This document shows, in pieces, positions 37,044 to 44,936 of a stretch of DNA of 64,000 bases. Within the stretch, counting starts at the first letter, position 1, and each line of letters starts with the position of its first letter. Made by a program: the position numbers and the translations under genes. Under the pieces are notes generated by a model. That model saw nothing but the letters and a program-made list of their open reading frames with translations. It did no database searches and was not told the DNA's origin. Source of the stretch: Halovenus sp037080055 (GTDB lineage Archaea; Halobacteriota; Halobacteria; Halobacteriales; Haloarculaceae); contig NZ_JBAOJI010000007.1 of assembly GCF_037080055.1 (NCBI RefSeq), positions 124,001-188,000 of the forward strand. Reading direction: 5' to 3'.

Positions 37044-37990
37044 ACGACCTGATTTTTCAACTCCGACTCCCCGTCGCGCAGACGCTCGATGTTTTCTGCG
37101 AGGATGTCCGCACAGCGCGCGAAGTACTCCGGCGTATCGCCGGCGTTGTGCGGCGTGATGATGACGTTGCCCATCCCCCACAGGGGGTGATCCTCCGGCA
37201 GGGGTTCGGGGTCGGTCACGTCCAAGAAGGCTCCGCCAAGTCGGTTCTTCTGGAGCGCAGTGAGCAGGGCGTCGGTGTCGACGACTGGCCCGCGGGCGAT
37301 GTTGACCAGCACCGTCTCGGCGGGCATCGTCAGCAAGACTTCCTCGTCGATCAGTCCCCGAGTCGCGTCGGTCAGCGGACAGGCCAGCACGACGTACTCC
37401 GCACCGGCGACAGCCTCGTGGATCTGCTCGAAACCGAGCACTTCGTCGGCGGGCCCGCCTTTTTCGGGGGAGTAGCGCACACCGACGGTCTCCATCCCGA
37501 AGGCGTCGAGTCTGTCGACGATTCCCCGACCGATGGCACCCAGCCCGACGACGGCGGCCGTCGAGCCGTGCAGTTCTCGCGTCGAGTAACTCCGCCACTC
37601 CCGGCGTTCGGTCTGCTCGTACGCCAGCGGGAATTGCTGGGCCATCGAGATCATCGCGCCGACGACATACTCGGCGATGTTCGTCGTGTGCACGCCCGAA
37701 GCGTTCGTGACGGCAATCTCCCGCTCCTCGAAGGCGTCGAGGTCCAGATGACCCGTGCCGGCGTAGACACAGGCAAACAGGTCGAGGTTGCCGGCCTGCT
37801 CTAGCTGTGATTCGGTCAGTTCTAGCCCCGTCACGATATCCGCTGTCTGCAGTCGCTCGCGTTCCTCGGCCGGCGTCGCTGCAACTGTGATCTCGCAGTC
37901 GGGCAGTCGCTCGCGGAGTGATGCGCCGTAGACCGATCCGTTCGTTCCGTGGATCTTCTGCCGAGTGACGAGAATTTCGGGGTTGTCCAT
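37040..37990 (-). CDS. D-2-hydroxyacid dehydrogenase, NAD(P)-dependent
   Basis: The 316-residue protein has the nucleotide site GLGAIG (149-154), substrate Arg233 in NIARG, acidic Glu262 in DPEPLPEDHPL and catalytic His281 in TPHNAGDTP, the standard D-2-hydroxyacid dehydrogenase set. It interconverts 2-oxoacids and D-2-hydroxyacids. It is convergent with the FAD/Fe-S dehydrogenase gene; the two stop codons share the palindrome CTAG (37040-37043). A matching function of the two is plausible but they are on opposite strands. Confidence 0.92.
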   Translation of the reverse strand: MDNPEILVTRQKIHGTNGSVYGASLRERLPDCEITVAATPAEERERLQTADIVTGLELTESQLEQAGNLDLFACVYAGTGHLDLDAFEEREIAVTNASGVHTTNIAEYVVGAMISMAQQFPLAYEQTERREWRSYSTRELHGSTAAVVGLGAIGRGIVDRLDAFGMETVGVRYSPEKGGPADEVLGFEQIHEAVAGAEYVVLACPLTDATRGLIDEEVLLTMPAETVLVNIARGPVVDTDALLTALQKNRLGGAFLDVTDPEPLPEDHPLWGMGNVIITPHNAGDTPEYFARCADILAENIERLRDGESELKNQVV

Positions 37991-38177
37991 ATCTGACCCA
38001 CGCGGAGAATCCCTAAATCAGTGATGCAGCCACTCCCCGGGCGTGGTCTAAACTCTCCGGTGTCGGAACACGCTGCCGATTCTATCCTCGGCGGTAACAC
38101 CGATATAACCTCCTGACACCGGTGTCCGCGAGCACTTATTGGCCGTCTCCAGCTAGAGTATTCTGTCAACAATTTCT

Positions 38178-38834
38178 ATGTCCCAACAGAAAGTAGACTA
38201 CGCTGACGAGACAGAAATCGACGAATCGCTCGACGAACTGCCATCCGATGAGGAACTCGACGAAGCCGCCGAGAATCTGGAGGCGAACGGGTTCAACGTG
38301 ATCGTCGTCGACTCCGCCGAGGAAGCATTCGGTGAGATCGAGTCGCTGATCCCCGGTGGCGCGTCCGTGATGAACGGTCACTCGACGACACTCGAAGAGA
38401 TTGGCTTCGACGAGCATCTGAGCGAAGGAGACCACGACTGGGAGAATCTTTCCGGCGAGATCTGGAGTATCGACGACGACGCCGAACGAATGGCCGCCCG
38501 CCGCGAGGCCCAGACCGCGGATTACTTCCTCGGTGGCATCAACGCCATCGCACAGACCGGCGAACTCGTCGCCGCGGACCGCTCGGGTAGCCGAATCGGT
38601 GCCTATCCCTTCGCCGCGAGCAACGTCGTTATCGTCAGCGGTATCAACAAGATTGTCCCGACGCTGTCGGACGCACTCGACCGACTGGAGTCTGTTGCCT
38701 ACCCACTGGAAAACGAGCGCGCCAAGGAGGCCTACGGCGTCGACTCCGAAATCGCTAAACAGCTCATCTTCCGACAGGAACTCGAAGACGACCGGACGAC
38801 CGTCGTGCTCATCCGCGATCAGTTCGGCTACTAA
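38178..38834 (+). CDS. LUD-domain protein (LutC/YkgG family)
   Basis: The 218-residue protein matches the LUD family (lactate utilisation): NLEANGFNVIVVDSAEEAF, GGASVMNGHSTTLEEIGFDE and YFLGGINAIAQTGELVAAD, then SGINKIVPTLSDALDRLE. Members support lactate oxidation with Fe-S partners. Its location next to a D-2-hydroxyacid dehydrogenase and the FAD/Fe-S oxidase fits. It is preceded by a 187-base gap. Confidence 0.88.
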   Translation: MSQQKVDYADETEIDESLDELPSDEELDEAAENLEANGFNVIVVDSAEEAFGEIESLIPGGASVMNGHSTTLEEIGFDEHLSEGDHDWENLSGEIWSIDDDAERMAARREAQTADYFLGGINAIAQTGELVAADRSGSRIGAYPFAASNVVIVSGINKIVPTLSDALDRLESVAYPLENERAKEAYGVDSEIAKQLIFRQELEDDRTTVVLIRDQFGY

Positions 38835-38875
38835 CTGATTGGATTCGACCCGCGTGGGTATCTTATTTTTTGCTA

Positions 38876-38885
38876 GTCAATTGAC
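38876..38885. promoter_or_regulatory. Perfect palindrome GTCAATTGAC
   Basis: A 10-bp perfect palindrome lies between the LUD gene stop and mfnA, directly after a T-rich stretch (TTATTTTTTG) that could end the LUD transcript. It may be an operator for mfnA, whose ATG is about 88 bases downstream, or a chance palindrome. Confidence 0.3.
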
Positions 38886-38972
38886 CCTAATCTGCATTAT
38901 TCTGATGGTGTGTGGTATGAGGACATAGTGAACGCAAAACCACTAAGGCAGTAGGCCTCTTGTACCACAGAC

Positions 38973-40031
38973 ATGCAGACGGTACAGCGGGCCGAACCGC
39001 AGAATTTCGAGCGGGTTCTCACCTCGATGTGTACCGAACCCCATCCCAAGGCCAGAGCGGCGGCCGAGCGGTTTCTGGCGACCAACCCCGGCGACCCGGG
39101 GACGTACCAGACAGTCGCAGAACTCGAAGAGCAGGCCGTGGGGATGCTCGGAGAGATTGCCGGACTCTCGGATCCGTCGGGATACATCACCAGCGGGGGG
39201 ACAGAGGCGAACATTCAGGCGGTACGGATCGCTCGCAACCACGGCGATAGCTCCTCGCCAAACGTCGTCGCACCCGAGAGCGTGCACTTCAGTTTCCGGA
39301 AAGCCGCCGAACTGCTCGGCGTCGAACTCCGGACTGCACCGACGACTGACCACCGCGCCGACCTGGAGGCGATGAACGAACTCATCGACGACGATACTGT
39401 CGGCGTTATCGGCGTCGCCGGGTCGACAGAGTACGGCGTCGTCGACCCGATTCCCGAAATTGCAGAACTGGCCGAAGACGCCGGTGCAGTCTGTCACGTC
39501 GACGCTGCGTGGGGCGGCTTCTATCTCCCGTACGCCGATTACGACTGGAACTTCGAGGATGCGGCCATCGATACGCTGACCATCGATCCACACAAGGGCG
39601 GGCAGGCGGCGGTCCCCGCCGGGGGGTTGCTCGCCCGGTCGCAGGAACTGTTCGACGATCTGGCCATCAACACGCCGTATCTCGAATCGACCTCCCAGAT
39701 CACGCTGACCGGCACTCGCAGCGGCGCGGGCGTCGCCAGCGCAGTCGCAGCGATGGAGGCGCTGTGGCCGGTCGGCTACCGCGAGCAGTACGAGCGGGCG
39801 ATGGACAACGCCGAGTGGCTAGCCGAGGCACTCGCCGACCGCGGCCACGAAGTCTTCGGCCCGGAATTGCCGCTGGTGACGGCGGATCTCTCGGTACCGA
39901 TGACTGACGAACTCCGCGAGCGCGGCTGGCGAGTCTCCAAAACCGGTGCGGGCGAGATGCGCATCGTCTGTATGCCCCACGTCACGCGGTCGATGCTTCG
40001 TTCGTTCGTGGCTGATCTTGACTGGTACTAG
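38973..40031 (+). CDS. mfnA: Tyrosine/L-aspartate decarboxylase MfnA
   Basis: The 352-residue PLP-dependent group II decarboxylase has YITSGGTEAN (71-80), HVDAAWGG near 175 and Lys208 in DPHKGG as the cofactor lysine. In archaea MfnA forms tyramine or, as likely here, beta-alanine from aspartate for coenzyme A synthesis. The last 20 codons plus stop (39971-40031) belong to a 61-base sequence that recurs twice downstream. The protein itself appears intact. Confidence 0.9.
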   Translation: MQTVQRAEPQNFERVLTSMCTEPHPKARAAAERFLATNPGDPGTYQTVAELEEQAVGMLGEIAGLSDPSGYITSGGTEANIQAVRIARNHGDSSSPNVVAPESVHFSFRKAAELLGVELRTAPTTDHRADLEAMNELIDDDTVGVIGVAGSTEYGVVDPIPEIAELAEDAGAVCHVDAAWGGFYLPYADYDWNFEDAAIDTLTIDPHKGGQAAVPAGGLLARSQELFDDLAINTPYLESTSQITLTGTRSGAGVASAVAAMEALWPVGYREQYERAMDNAEWLAEALADRGHEVFGPELPLVTADLSVPMTDELRERGWRVSKTGAGEMRIVCMPHVTRSMLRSFVADLDWY

Positions 40032-40260
40032 CATCCGGCGGCTTTGCCGCCGGTTCTTCGGACGCGAACTGTGAGGCCGAGCGAAGTGAGGCCTCGATAG
40101 CGAACGGCGAAGCCGTGAGCAGTGAGCGTCCGGCCTTTTTAGCCCAGATTTTTCGACGAGTGGTCGGTGAGCGGGTTGCGGGTATCGTCCGCAACCGCAT
40201 TCCGTGGCAGCTCCGCCGCCACGCGAGCGAACCGACCCGAGGATGAAAAAGGTGGTCTCG
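39971..40260. repeat. 290-bp tandem repeat, copy 1
   Basis: The unit starts with the last 61 bases of mfnA (ending in its stop at 40031) and continues with about 229 non-coding bases: a perfect hairpin CCGGCGGC-TTT-GCCGCCGG (40035-40053), a dispersed-repeat segment (40073-40160) with two T-rich runs, and a longer inverted repeat GGTTGCGG/CCGCAACC. The next copy begins at 40261 and I see no difference between them. Confidence 0.9.
40073..40160 (+). repeat. Dispersed ~88-bp repeat, plus orientation (copy in unit 1)
   Basis: The segment runs GAGGCC...GAGTGAGGCCTC, then GCGAACGGCGAAGCCGTGAGC, then two T-rich runs (GGCCTTTTTAGCCC and AGATTTTTCG). An inverted, diverged copy lies at 55493-55583. 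The T-rich runs could act as archaeal terminators. Confidence 0.7.
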
Positions 40261-40550
40261 TATGCCCCACGTCACGCGGTCGATGCTTCGTTCGTTCGTG
40301 GCTGATCTTGACTGGTACTAGCATCCGGCGGCTTTGCCGCCGGTTCTTCGGACGCGAACTGTGAGGCCGAGCGAAGTGAGGCCTCGATAGCGAACGGCGA
40401 AGCCGTGAGCAGTGAGCGTCCGGCCTTTTTAGCCCAGATTTTTCGACGAGTGGTCGGTGAGCGGGTTGCGGGTATCGTCCGCAACCGCATTCCGTGGCAG
40501 CTCCGCCGCCACGCGAGCGAACCGACCCGAGGATGAAAAAGGTGGTCTCG
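40261..40550. repeat. 290-bp tandem repeat, copy 2
   Basis: This is a base-for-base copy of 39971-40260 as far as I can compare by eye. It includes a second mfnA 3' end (40261-40321) that is not in frame with any complete gene, then the same hairpin (40325-40343) and the same dispersed-repeat segment (40363-40450). The identity implies a recent duplication or an assembly artefact. Confidence 0.9.
40363..40450 (+). repeat. Dispersed ~88-bp repeat, plus orientation (copy in unit 2)
   Basis: This is the second identical copy of the segment at 40073-40160, carried by the second 290-bp unit. Confidence 0.7.
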
Positions 40551-40611
40551 TATGCCCCACGTCACGCGGTCGATGCTTCGTTCGTTCGTGGCTGATCTGG
40601 ACTGGTATTAG
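40551..40611. repeat. Third, partial copy: mfnA 3' end only
   Basis: Sixty-one bases repeat the mfnA 3' end and stop exactly at the stop codon. There are two differences from copies 1 and 2, at 40599 (T to G) and 40608 (C to T). Both are synonymous in the mfnA frame (Leu CTT to CTG, Tyr TAC to TAT). The TAG overlaps the TAA of the opposing gene (TTAG, 40608-40611). Confidence 0.88.
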
Positions 40612-41267
40612 ACTGTGAGATCGACTGGCTGCCAGCCTGCGGGCTGGTCGGGCAGCCCTTCGGTTCGGATCTCGTAGCCGTCCTCCGTTCCACGGATCTC
40701 GATTGCGCCGTCACAGATCGATTTGAGGGTGTACTCGACCTGTGGGCTGTGCATCGTCGGATCGAGAACGAACGAACCGAAGCCATCAGTCGCCCTGATC
40801 CGGCCCCCGAGGGTATGGGTAAACCGGATGACCGTCCGCAGTTCTGTGTAGAGCAACAGAAGCGACAGCGAGTCGAAACAGGAGCGGAGGCGGGTGATCC
40901 CGTCCTCGTTGAGGGCACTCGATAGAATCGAGAAGTCGATACTCATGCCCGTGAGATCGCCCGTGCTGGAGACGGCTTCCATCCGAGCGGCAGTTTCGGA
41001 TTCGATATCTGCTCGTCCCGTCGCGTCGACGATACCGACCCGGCTCATCTCCAGATCGGGATAGGCCGCCACGGTATCGGCCGCCAGCGACCGGCCGCTG
41101 GTACTCGTCGAGACGAGGACCGCTCCTTCGTCCTGTTCCGGATCGAGTTCCAGCGTGAGCCGCCGAGCCAGTTTCGAGGCCGCCCGGCCCGGTCCGGTCA
41201 CCAGGACCGAAGAGCCGGAGCGGATCGGTTCGAGTGGCAGCTCAGGGAAGCGAAACGCCGTAGTCAT
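40608..41267 (-). CDS. RecA-like DUF7504-type protein
   Basis: The 219-residue protein looks like a degenerate RecA/KaiC-type domain found in haloarchaeal signalling operons: SGSSVLVTGPGRAASKLARRL occupies the P-loop place but lacks a full GxxxxGKT, and MSIDFSILSSALNEDG and TELRTVIRFTH resemble strand regions. A late strand cluster (DGAIEIRGTEDGYEIRTEGL) closes it. It overlaps the upstream GAF/receiver gene by four bases. The stop codon (TTA on the plus strand at 40608) overlaps the third mfnA end copy. Confidence 0.6.
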   Translation of the reverse strand: MTTAFRFPELPLEPIRSGSSVLVTGPGRAASKLARRLTLELDPEQDEGAVLVSTSTSGRSLAADTVAAYPDLEMSRVGIVDATGRADIESETAARMEAVSSTGDLTGMSIDFSILSSALNEDGITRLRSCFDSLSLLLLYTELRTVIRFTHTLGGRIRATDGFGSFVLDPTMHSPQVEYTLKSICDGAIEIRGTEDGYEIRTEGLPDQPAGWQPVDLTV

Positions 41268-42139
41268 GCGTCAGCACCTCCGGCAGCGAGGAGATCACCG
41301 GCGAGCGTGGCGAGTCGGCCGAGATACGTCCTGTCTGCGGCATCGAACGTTCGCGGCTCGGTCCCGTACACAGAGAGCACTCCCACTGCCTCCCCGTTGG
41401 GGTGGTGGATCGTCGCGCCGAGATACGAGACGATGCCGTTCTCGTGGATGGCGTTGATATCGGCAAAGCGGGGATCGGTTCGGGTATCTTCGACGCCGAG
41501 TACCTGCTGGTCGGCCGTAAGCGCGTGTGTCGCGAGCGATTGCTCTCGGAGTTTCGGGGTTCGGTTCGGCCCGACTGCGGTCAGCACTCCCACCTCGTCG
41601 CGGTAGACGACCACGATTGCGGCGGAGTCGAGACCGAAGTGGTCGGCCGCGAGTCGGGTGACTCGCTCGAACGGCTCCGTATCAGTTCGCTCTGCGAACG
41701 TCTCCGCGGTGTCGAGGCGGTCCTGCTCGGTCTCGGGGACCGGATGTGCCGCCTGCGTCTGCTCGATTCCCGTCTGTTGGATCAACGCCCGGAGCGTCTC
41801 CGTCGCTTCCGGTGCTTCCTTCGGGACGAAATCGACGATCACGTCCTCGAAGGAGTCGGTGTCGACACTCTCCGAGCGGGTGTAGAGAATACAGCCACAA
41901 CCCGGATTGTGCTCGCGTGCGAGCGCGACCAGTTCGAGGCCGTTGCCGTCGTCGAACTCGTAGCCCGTGACGAGTACTGTCGGTGGCTCGCGTTCGATCA
42001 ACTCAGTCGCGGCCGAGACAGAGTCGGCCGTTCGTACGTCCCCGTCGAACGCCTCAGAAATGAATTCGGCTGTCTCCGACCGCGTCGCCTCGTCGTTGTC
42101 CACAACGAGCACCCGTAACGTCTCCATACCGCTGTCCAT
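41264..42139 (-). CDS. Receiver-like plus GAF domain protein with altered phospho-acceptor
   Basis: The protein (about 291 residues from the ATG at 42139; another ATG lies at 42127) has an N-terminal receiver-like domain beginning LRVLVVDNDEATRSE. At the position of the phospho-accepting Asp it reads LVTGYEFDDGNG, with Gly in place of Asp, although the conserved Lys (VPKEAP) remains. A GAF domain follows (about residues 150-285, HALTADQQVLGVEDTR and ATIHHPNGEAVGVLSV). It is coupled to the DUF7504-type gene. It may sense by GAF rather than by phosphorylation. Confidence 0.75.
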   Translation of the reverse strand: MDSGMETLRVLVVDNDEATRSETAEFISEAFDGDVRTADSVSAATELIEREPPTVLVTGYEFDDGNGLELVALAREHNPGCGCILYTRSESVDTDSFEDVIVDFVPKEAPEATETLRALIQQTGIEQTQAAHPVPETEQDRLDTAETFAERTDTEPFERVTRLAADHFGLDSAAIVVVYRDEVGVLTAVGPNRTPKLREQSLATHALTADQQVLGVEDTRTDPRFADINAIHENGIVSYLGATIHHPNGEAVGVLSVYGTEPRTFDAADRTYLGRLATLAGDLLAAGGADA

Positions 42140-42185
42140 GCATTCCTGACGGATATAGTTGACCAGATTCGGTGCTCTGCCGGAT

Positions 42186-43199
42186 TTACTCGATTTCGGC
42201 ATCGACGACAACATGGGAGACACCCTCGCTGTAGCCTTTGACTGTCCGCGTCTCGATGCGCTCGACGGTTCTTCCCGCCCGCTCGACGGCCTCGCGGAGA
42301 CGCCGTTCCGGTCGATCCGGAACGAGTTCTTCCGGCGTCGCCTCGTGCATGTGAACGGTTCCGCTCGGTCCGAGCGCCGCTAACGCGCTGTCGAGATACT
42401 CGTAGGCGTCGTAATAGCCCATCACGATCCGGTCGAAACTGAACTCCTCGCCGCCCTCGGCGATCACGTCACGGCAGTCTGCCCGATAGGTCTCGACGGA
42501 CTCCTGGACACCATTTCTGACGACGTTCTCGACGAGATAGGCGAAGGTCGTCGGACTGTGTTCGATCGCAGTCACGTGCGCGCCCGACCGGGCCATCGGC
42601 AGCGCGAAGTAGCCGATGCCCGCGAACATGTCGAGCACCCGTTCGTCCGGACTGACGACATCGCCCATCCGCGCTCGTTCGGCCTTGTTGCCCGGAGAGA
42701 ACATCACTTCGGCGAGATCCACGGCGTAGGTCGTCCCGTGTTCCTGATGAACCGTCTCGGTATCGCCCGCGCCAGCGATCACCTCGACATCCGGTTCGCG
42801 GTGCTGGCCGGAGATCCCGTTGCGAGCCAGCACCGTATCCGCGCTGCCGTGCATCGCCAGCAGCGCCTCGCCGACTTCCTCCGGGCGTGGACAGTCGCCG
42901 ACATCGACCAGCACGACCGTTCCGATGACAGCCCACGATCCGGGCGCGGCTTCGAGTTCCTCGTCGGTCCAACCCACGTCCCGGAGGTGATCCGAAAGCG
43001 TCTGCAGGCGCGGTTCACCCGCTTCCTCGATGACCTCCCGGACCGGCGTCTCTTCCGGTGGTGCGGTCACCGGAATCGCTACCGTCTCCGATCCGCACTC
43101 GTAGACACTCCGAGAATCGTCGTAGATGCCCTCGACACGGAGCGCGCCGATAGCCGCCTCGGCGCGTGGCTTTTCGACGACTGCCGCTAACTCTCCCAT
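42186..43199 (-). CDS. taw2: tRNA methyltransferase/aminocarboxypropyltransferase, Trm5/Taw2 family
   Basis: The 337-residue class I SAM protein has the motif DMFAGIGYFALPMARSG (about 192-208), AEVMFSPGN upstream, and VMGYYDAYEYLDSAL where Trm5 would have NPP(Y/F). The MGYY form suggests Taw2, which transfers the aminocarboxypropyl group in wyosine synthesis at tRNA-Phe G37, rather than Trm5. The N-terminal RNA-binding domain contains EVIEEAGEPRLQTL. A TATA-like stretch (TGATATATAT) lies about 30 bases before the ATG at 43199. Confidence 0.75.
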   Translation of the reverse strand: MGELAAVVEKPRAEAAIGALRVEGIYDDSRSVYECGSETVAIPVTAPPEETPVREVIEEAGEPRLQTLSDHLRDVGWTDEELEAAPGSWAVIGTVVLVDVGDCPRPEEVGEALLAMHGSADTVLARNGISGQHREPDVEVIAGAGDTETVHQEHGTTYAVDLAEVMFSPGNKAERARMGDVVSPDERVLDMFAGIGYFALPMARSGAHVTAIEHSPTTFAYLVENVVRNGVQESVETYRADCRDVIAEGGEEFSFDRIVMGYYDAYEYLDSALAALGPSGTVHMHEATPEELVPDRPERRLREAVERAGRTVERIETRTVKGYSEGVSHVVVDAEIE

Positions 43200-43225
43200 T
43201 GCTTGGCGATTCTCGGGTCCCCCCT

Positions 43226-43237
43226 GATATATATGAT
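43226..43237 (-). promoter_or_regulatory. TATA box of the Taw2-type gene
   Basis: The AT run TGATATATATGA is centred about 30 bases upstream of the ATG at 43199 on the minus strand, which suits a leaderless transcript. Confidence 0.4.
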
Positions 43238-43281
43238 TCGCTGTCCTGCCGGATGGGTTCGAGTCAGCTAGGCGAAACTAT

Positions 43282-43293
43282 TATGATTAATCA
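43282..43293. promoter_or_regulatory. Palindrome ATGATTAATCAT near a small gene
   Basis: This perfect 12-bp palindrome lies 20 bases before the ATG of the small frame at 43314 and about 80 bases from the Taw2-type gene start. The AT-rich stretch around it (CTATTATGATTAATCATGATG) may serve as TATA box and as an operator. Confidence 0.35.
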
Positions 43294-43313
43294 TGATGTA
43301 TACTCACATAGCC

Positions 43314-43418
43314 ATGACGCCAGACCGACTGCGTGAACGACTCGAAGAGGCGGAGGGACGGATCGATCCGGTCGAGTACGCCGAGGCGTTGCAGTACGTC
43401 CGTGAAGACGGCCGATAG
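43314..43418 (+). CDS. Small 34-residue protein
   Basis: The frame (MTPDRLRERLEEAEGRIDPV, then a short YAEALQYVREDGR end) has GC-rich third positions like its neighbours and an amphipathic, helical character. It has its own AT-rich upstream region with a palindrome. It ends 84 bases before the CoA-transferase gene. I recognise no family. It is too short to be certain; the balance of codon use and promoter makes it plausible. Confidence 0.45.
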   Translation: MTPDRLRERLEEAEGRIDPVEYAEALQYVREDGR

Positions 43419-43502
43419 TTCCCGCTGATCTGTCGATCTGTACGGATCGCGTAGCGACAGCTGGCGCGGGATTTTAACACGCACCTCCCCGTGGGTAGCG
43501 GT

Positions 43503-44672
43503 ATGCAACTCGACTCGGTTCGCGTGCTGGATCTGAGCCGACTGCTTCCAGGGCCGTACGCCACGCAACTGCTCGCCGACGCCGGTGCCGAGGTAATCAA
43601 AATCGAGGACACGGGATCGGGCGATTACGCTCGTGCCATGCCGCCGTACACCGACGAGGGGGTCGGTGCCGTCTTCGATGCGGTCAACCGCGGCAAGAAA
43701 GGCGTCGCGCTGGATCTCAAATCCGAGGACGGTCAGGAGGTGCTCTACCGACTCGCCGAGGATGCCGACGTGGTTCTGGAAACCTTCCGCCCCGAAGTCG
43801 TCGACCGACTCGGCGTCGATTACGAGCGGCTCCGGGCGGTCAACGAGGACCTCGTCTACTGTTCGCTGACTGGCTACGGACAGGGTGGGCCGCTGGCTGA
43901 CCGCGTGGGTCACGATCTGAACTACGTCGGTCGCGCGGGCATGCTCGATCTCGTCCGGGAGGACAAAGATTCCCGTCCGCAGATTCCGGGCTACACCGTC
44001 GCCGATATGGCTGGGGGGCTGTTCGCCGCGTTTAGCATCGTCTCGGCGCTGCTCTCGCGTGAACTCGGCTCGGGTGGCGGGGAGTACATCGACGTGTCGA
44101 TGACCGACGTGGTGCTTTCGTTCTCGCAGGCAGTCGTCCAGCCTGTTTTCGAGGGCGAACAGCCTCCACCGGGCGAGGGCGAACTCAACGGCGGCTATCC
44201 GTGGTACGATGTCTACGAGACTGCCGATGGCGAGTACGTCACTTTCGCGGCGCTGGAACCGCAGTTCTATCGGGCGTTCTGTGAAGCCATCGACCGCGAG
44301 GATCTCATCGGTGCACATATGACCGACGACGACGCCGAGCGCGAGGCGCTTCGTGCTGAACTGACCGATATCTTTTCGGCCAGAACTCGCGAGGAGTGGC
44401 TCGAACACCTCGACGGCGTCGAGGCCTCTGTCGAACCGGTGTACACGCTCTCCGAGGCCATCGAAGATGAGCAGATCGCATCCCGCGATCTGATCTGGGA
44501 CGAGCGTCGTCCCCGGATTGGATTCCCTGCACAGGGATCAGATGTGCCGACAGATCGAGGCCGACCGGTGCCCGGACAGGGCGAACACACGGCCGAAGTT
44601 CTCCGTGCGGCCGGCTACGACGACGAGGACCTCGACAGCCTCGCCGATGCGGGGACGATTGTGCGCGAGTAG
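43503..44672 (+). CDS. CaiB/BaiF CoA-transferase family protein (AMACR-like)
   Basis: The 389-residue protein has the family III start VRVLDLSRLLPGPYATQLLAD and AEVIKIEDTGSGDYAR. It contains GHDLNYVGRAG (about residues 136-146); the GHDxNY pattern occurs in alpha-methylacyl-CoA racemases, with the histidine acting as base. PGYTVADMAGG follows. It may racemise branched acyl-CoA or move CoA between acids; the motif favours the former. The ATG at 43503 is used, although a GTG at 43491 is in frame. Confidence 0.85.
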   Translation: MQLDSVRVLDLSRLLPGPYATQLLADAGAEVIKIEDTGSGDYARAMPPYTDEGVGAVFDAVNRGKKGVALDLKSEDGQEVLYRLAEDADVVLETFRPEVVDRLGVDYERLRAVNEDLVYCSLTGYGQGGPLADRVGHDLNYVGRAGMLDLVREDKDSRPQIPGYTVADMAGGLFAAFSIVSALLSRELGSGGGEYIDVSMTDVVLSFSQAVVQPVFEGEQPPPGEGELNGGYPWYDVYETADGEYVTFAALEPQFYRAFCEAIDREDLIGAHMTDDDAEREALRAELTDIFSARTREEWLEHLDGVEASVEPVYTLSEAIEDEQIASRDLIWDERRPRIGFPAQGSDVPTDRGRPVPGQGEHTAEVLRAAGYDDEDLDSLADAGTIVRE

Positions 44673-44778
44673 CCGTCGACCTAACTCGAAGACAGAGCGG
44701 GGAACGGCAGTGGCGGTCGGTACGGAAACGGGAAAGCGGCGGGGAGCCGCTTTCGACTGGGTGGGGCGGGGGCGGCAG

Positions 44779-44799
44779 TCAGATGCCGCCAGCATCTGA
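44779..44799. repeat. Perfect 8-bp hairpin, 5-base loop
   Basis: TCAGATGC and GCATCTGA flank CGCCA in the 265-base gap between the CoA-transferase and AI-2E genes. It could be part of transcript termination; no T-run follows it directly. Confidence 0.4.
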
Positions 44800-44936
44800 T
44801 TCGGTCGGCGCACACATAACCGCCGACGACGGCTTTCTTGCTCAGAAACACACCACAAAATTTATACTGAATCTCAGATTTGTTCCGACCGGCCGAACCA
44901 ATAGAATAAAACCACAACCGTCTGTACCCCGATTTA

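Noticed and set aside
39982..40565. Two identical 97-codon frames on the minus strand in the mfnA array
   Set aside because: They exist only because the 290-bp unit is repeated; the sequence is basic and Ser/Arg-rich, unlike halophilic proteins, and lies over the mfnA end and hairpins.
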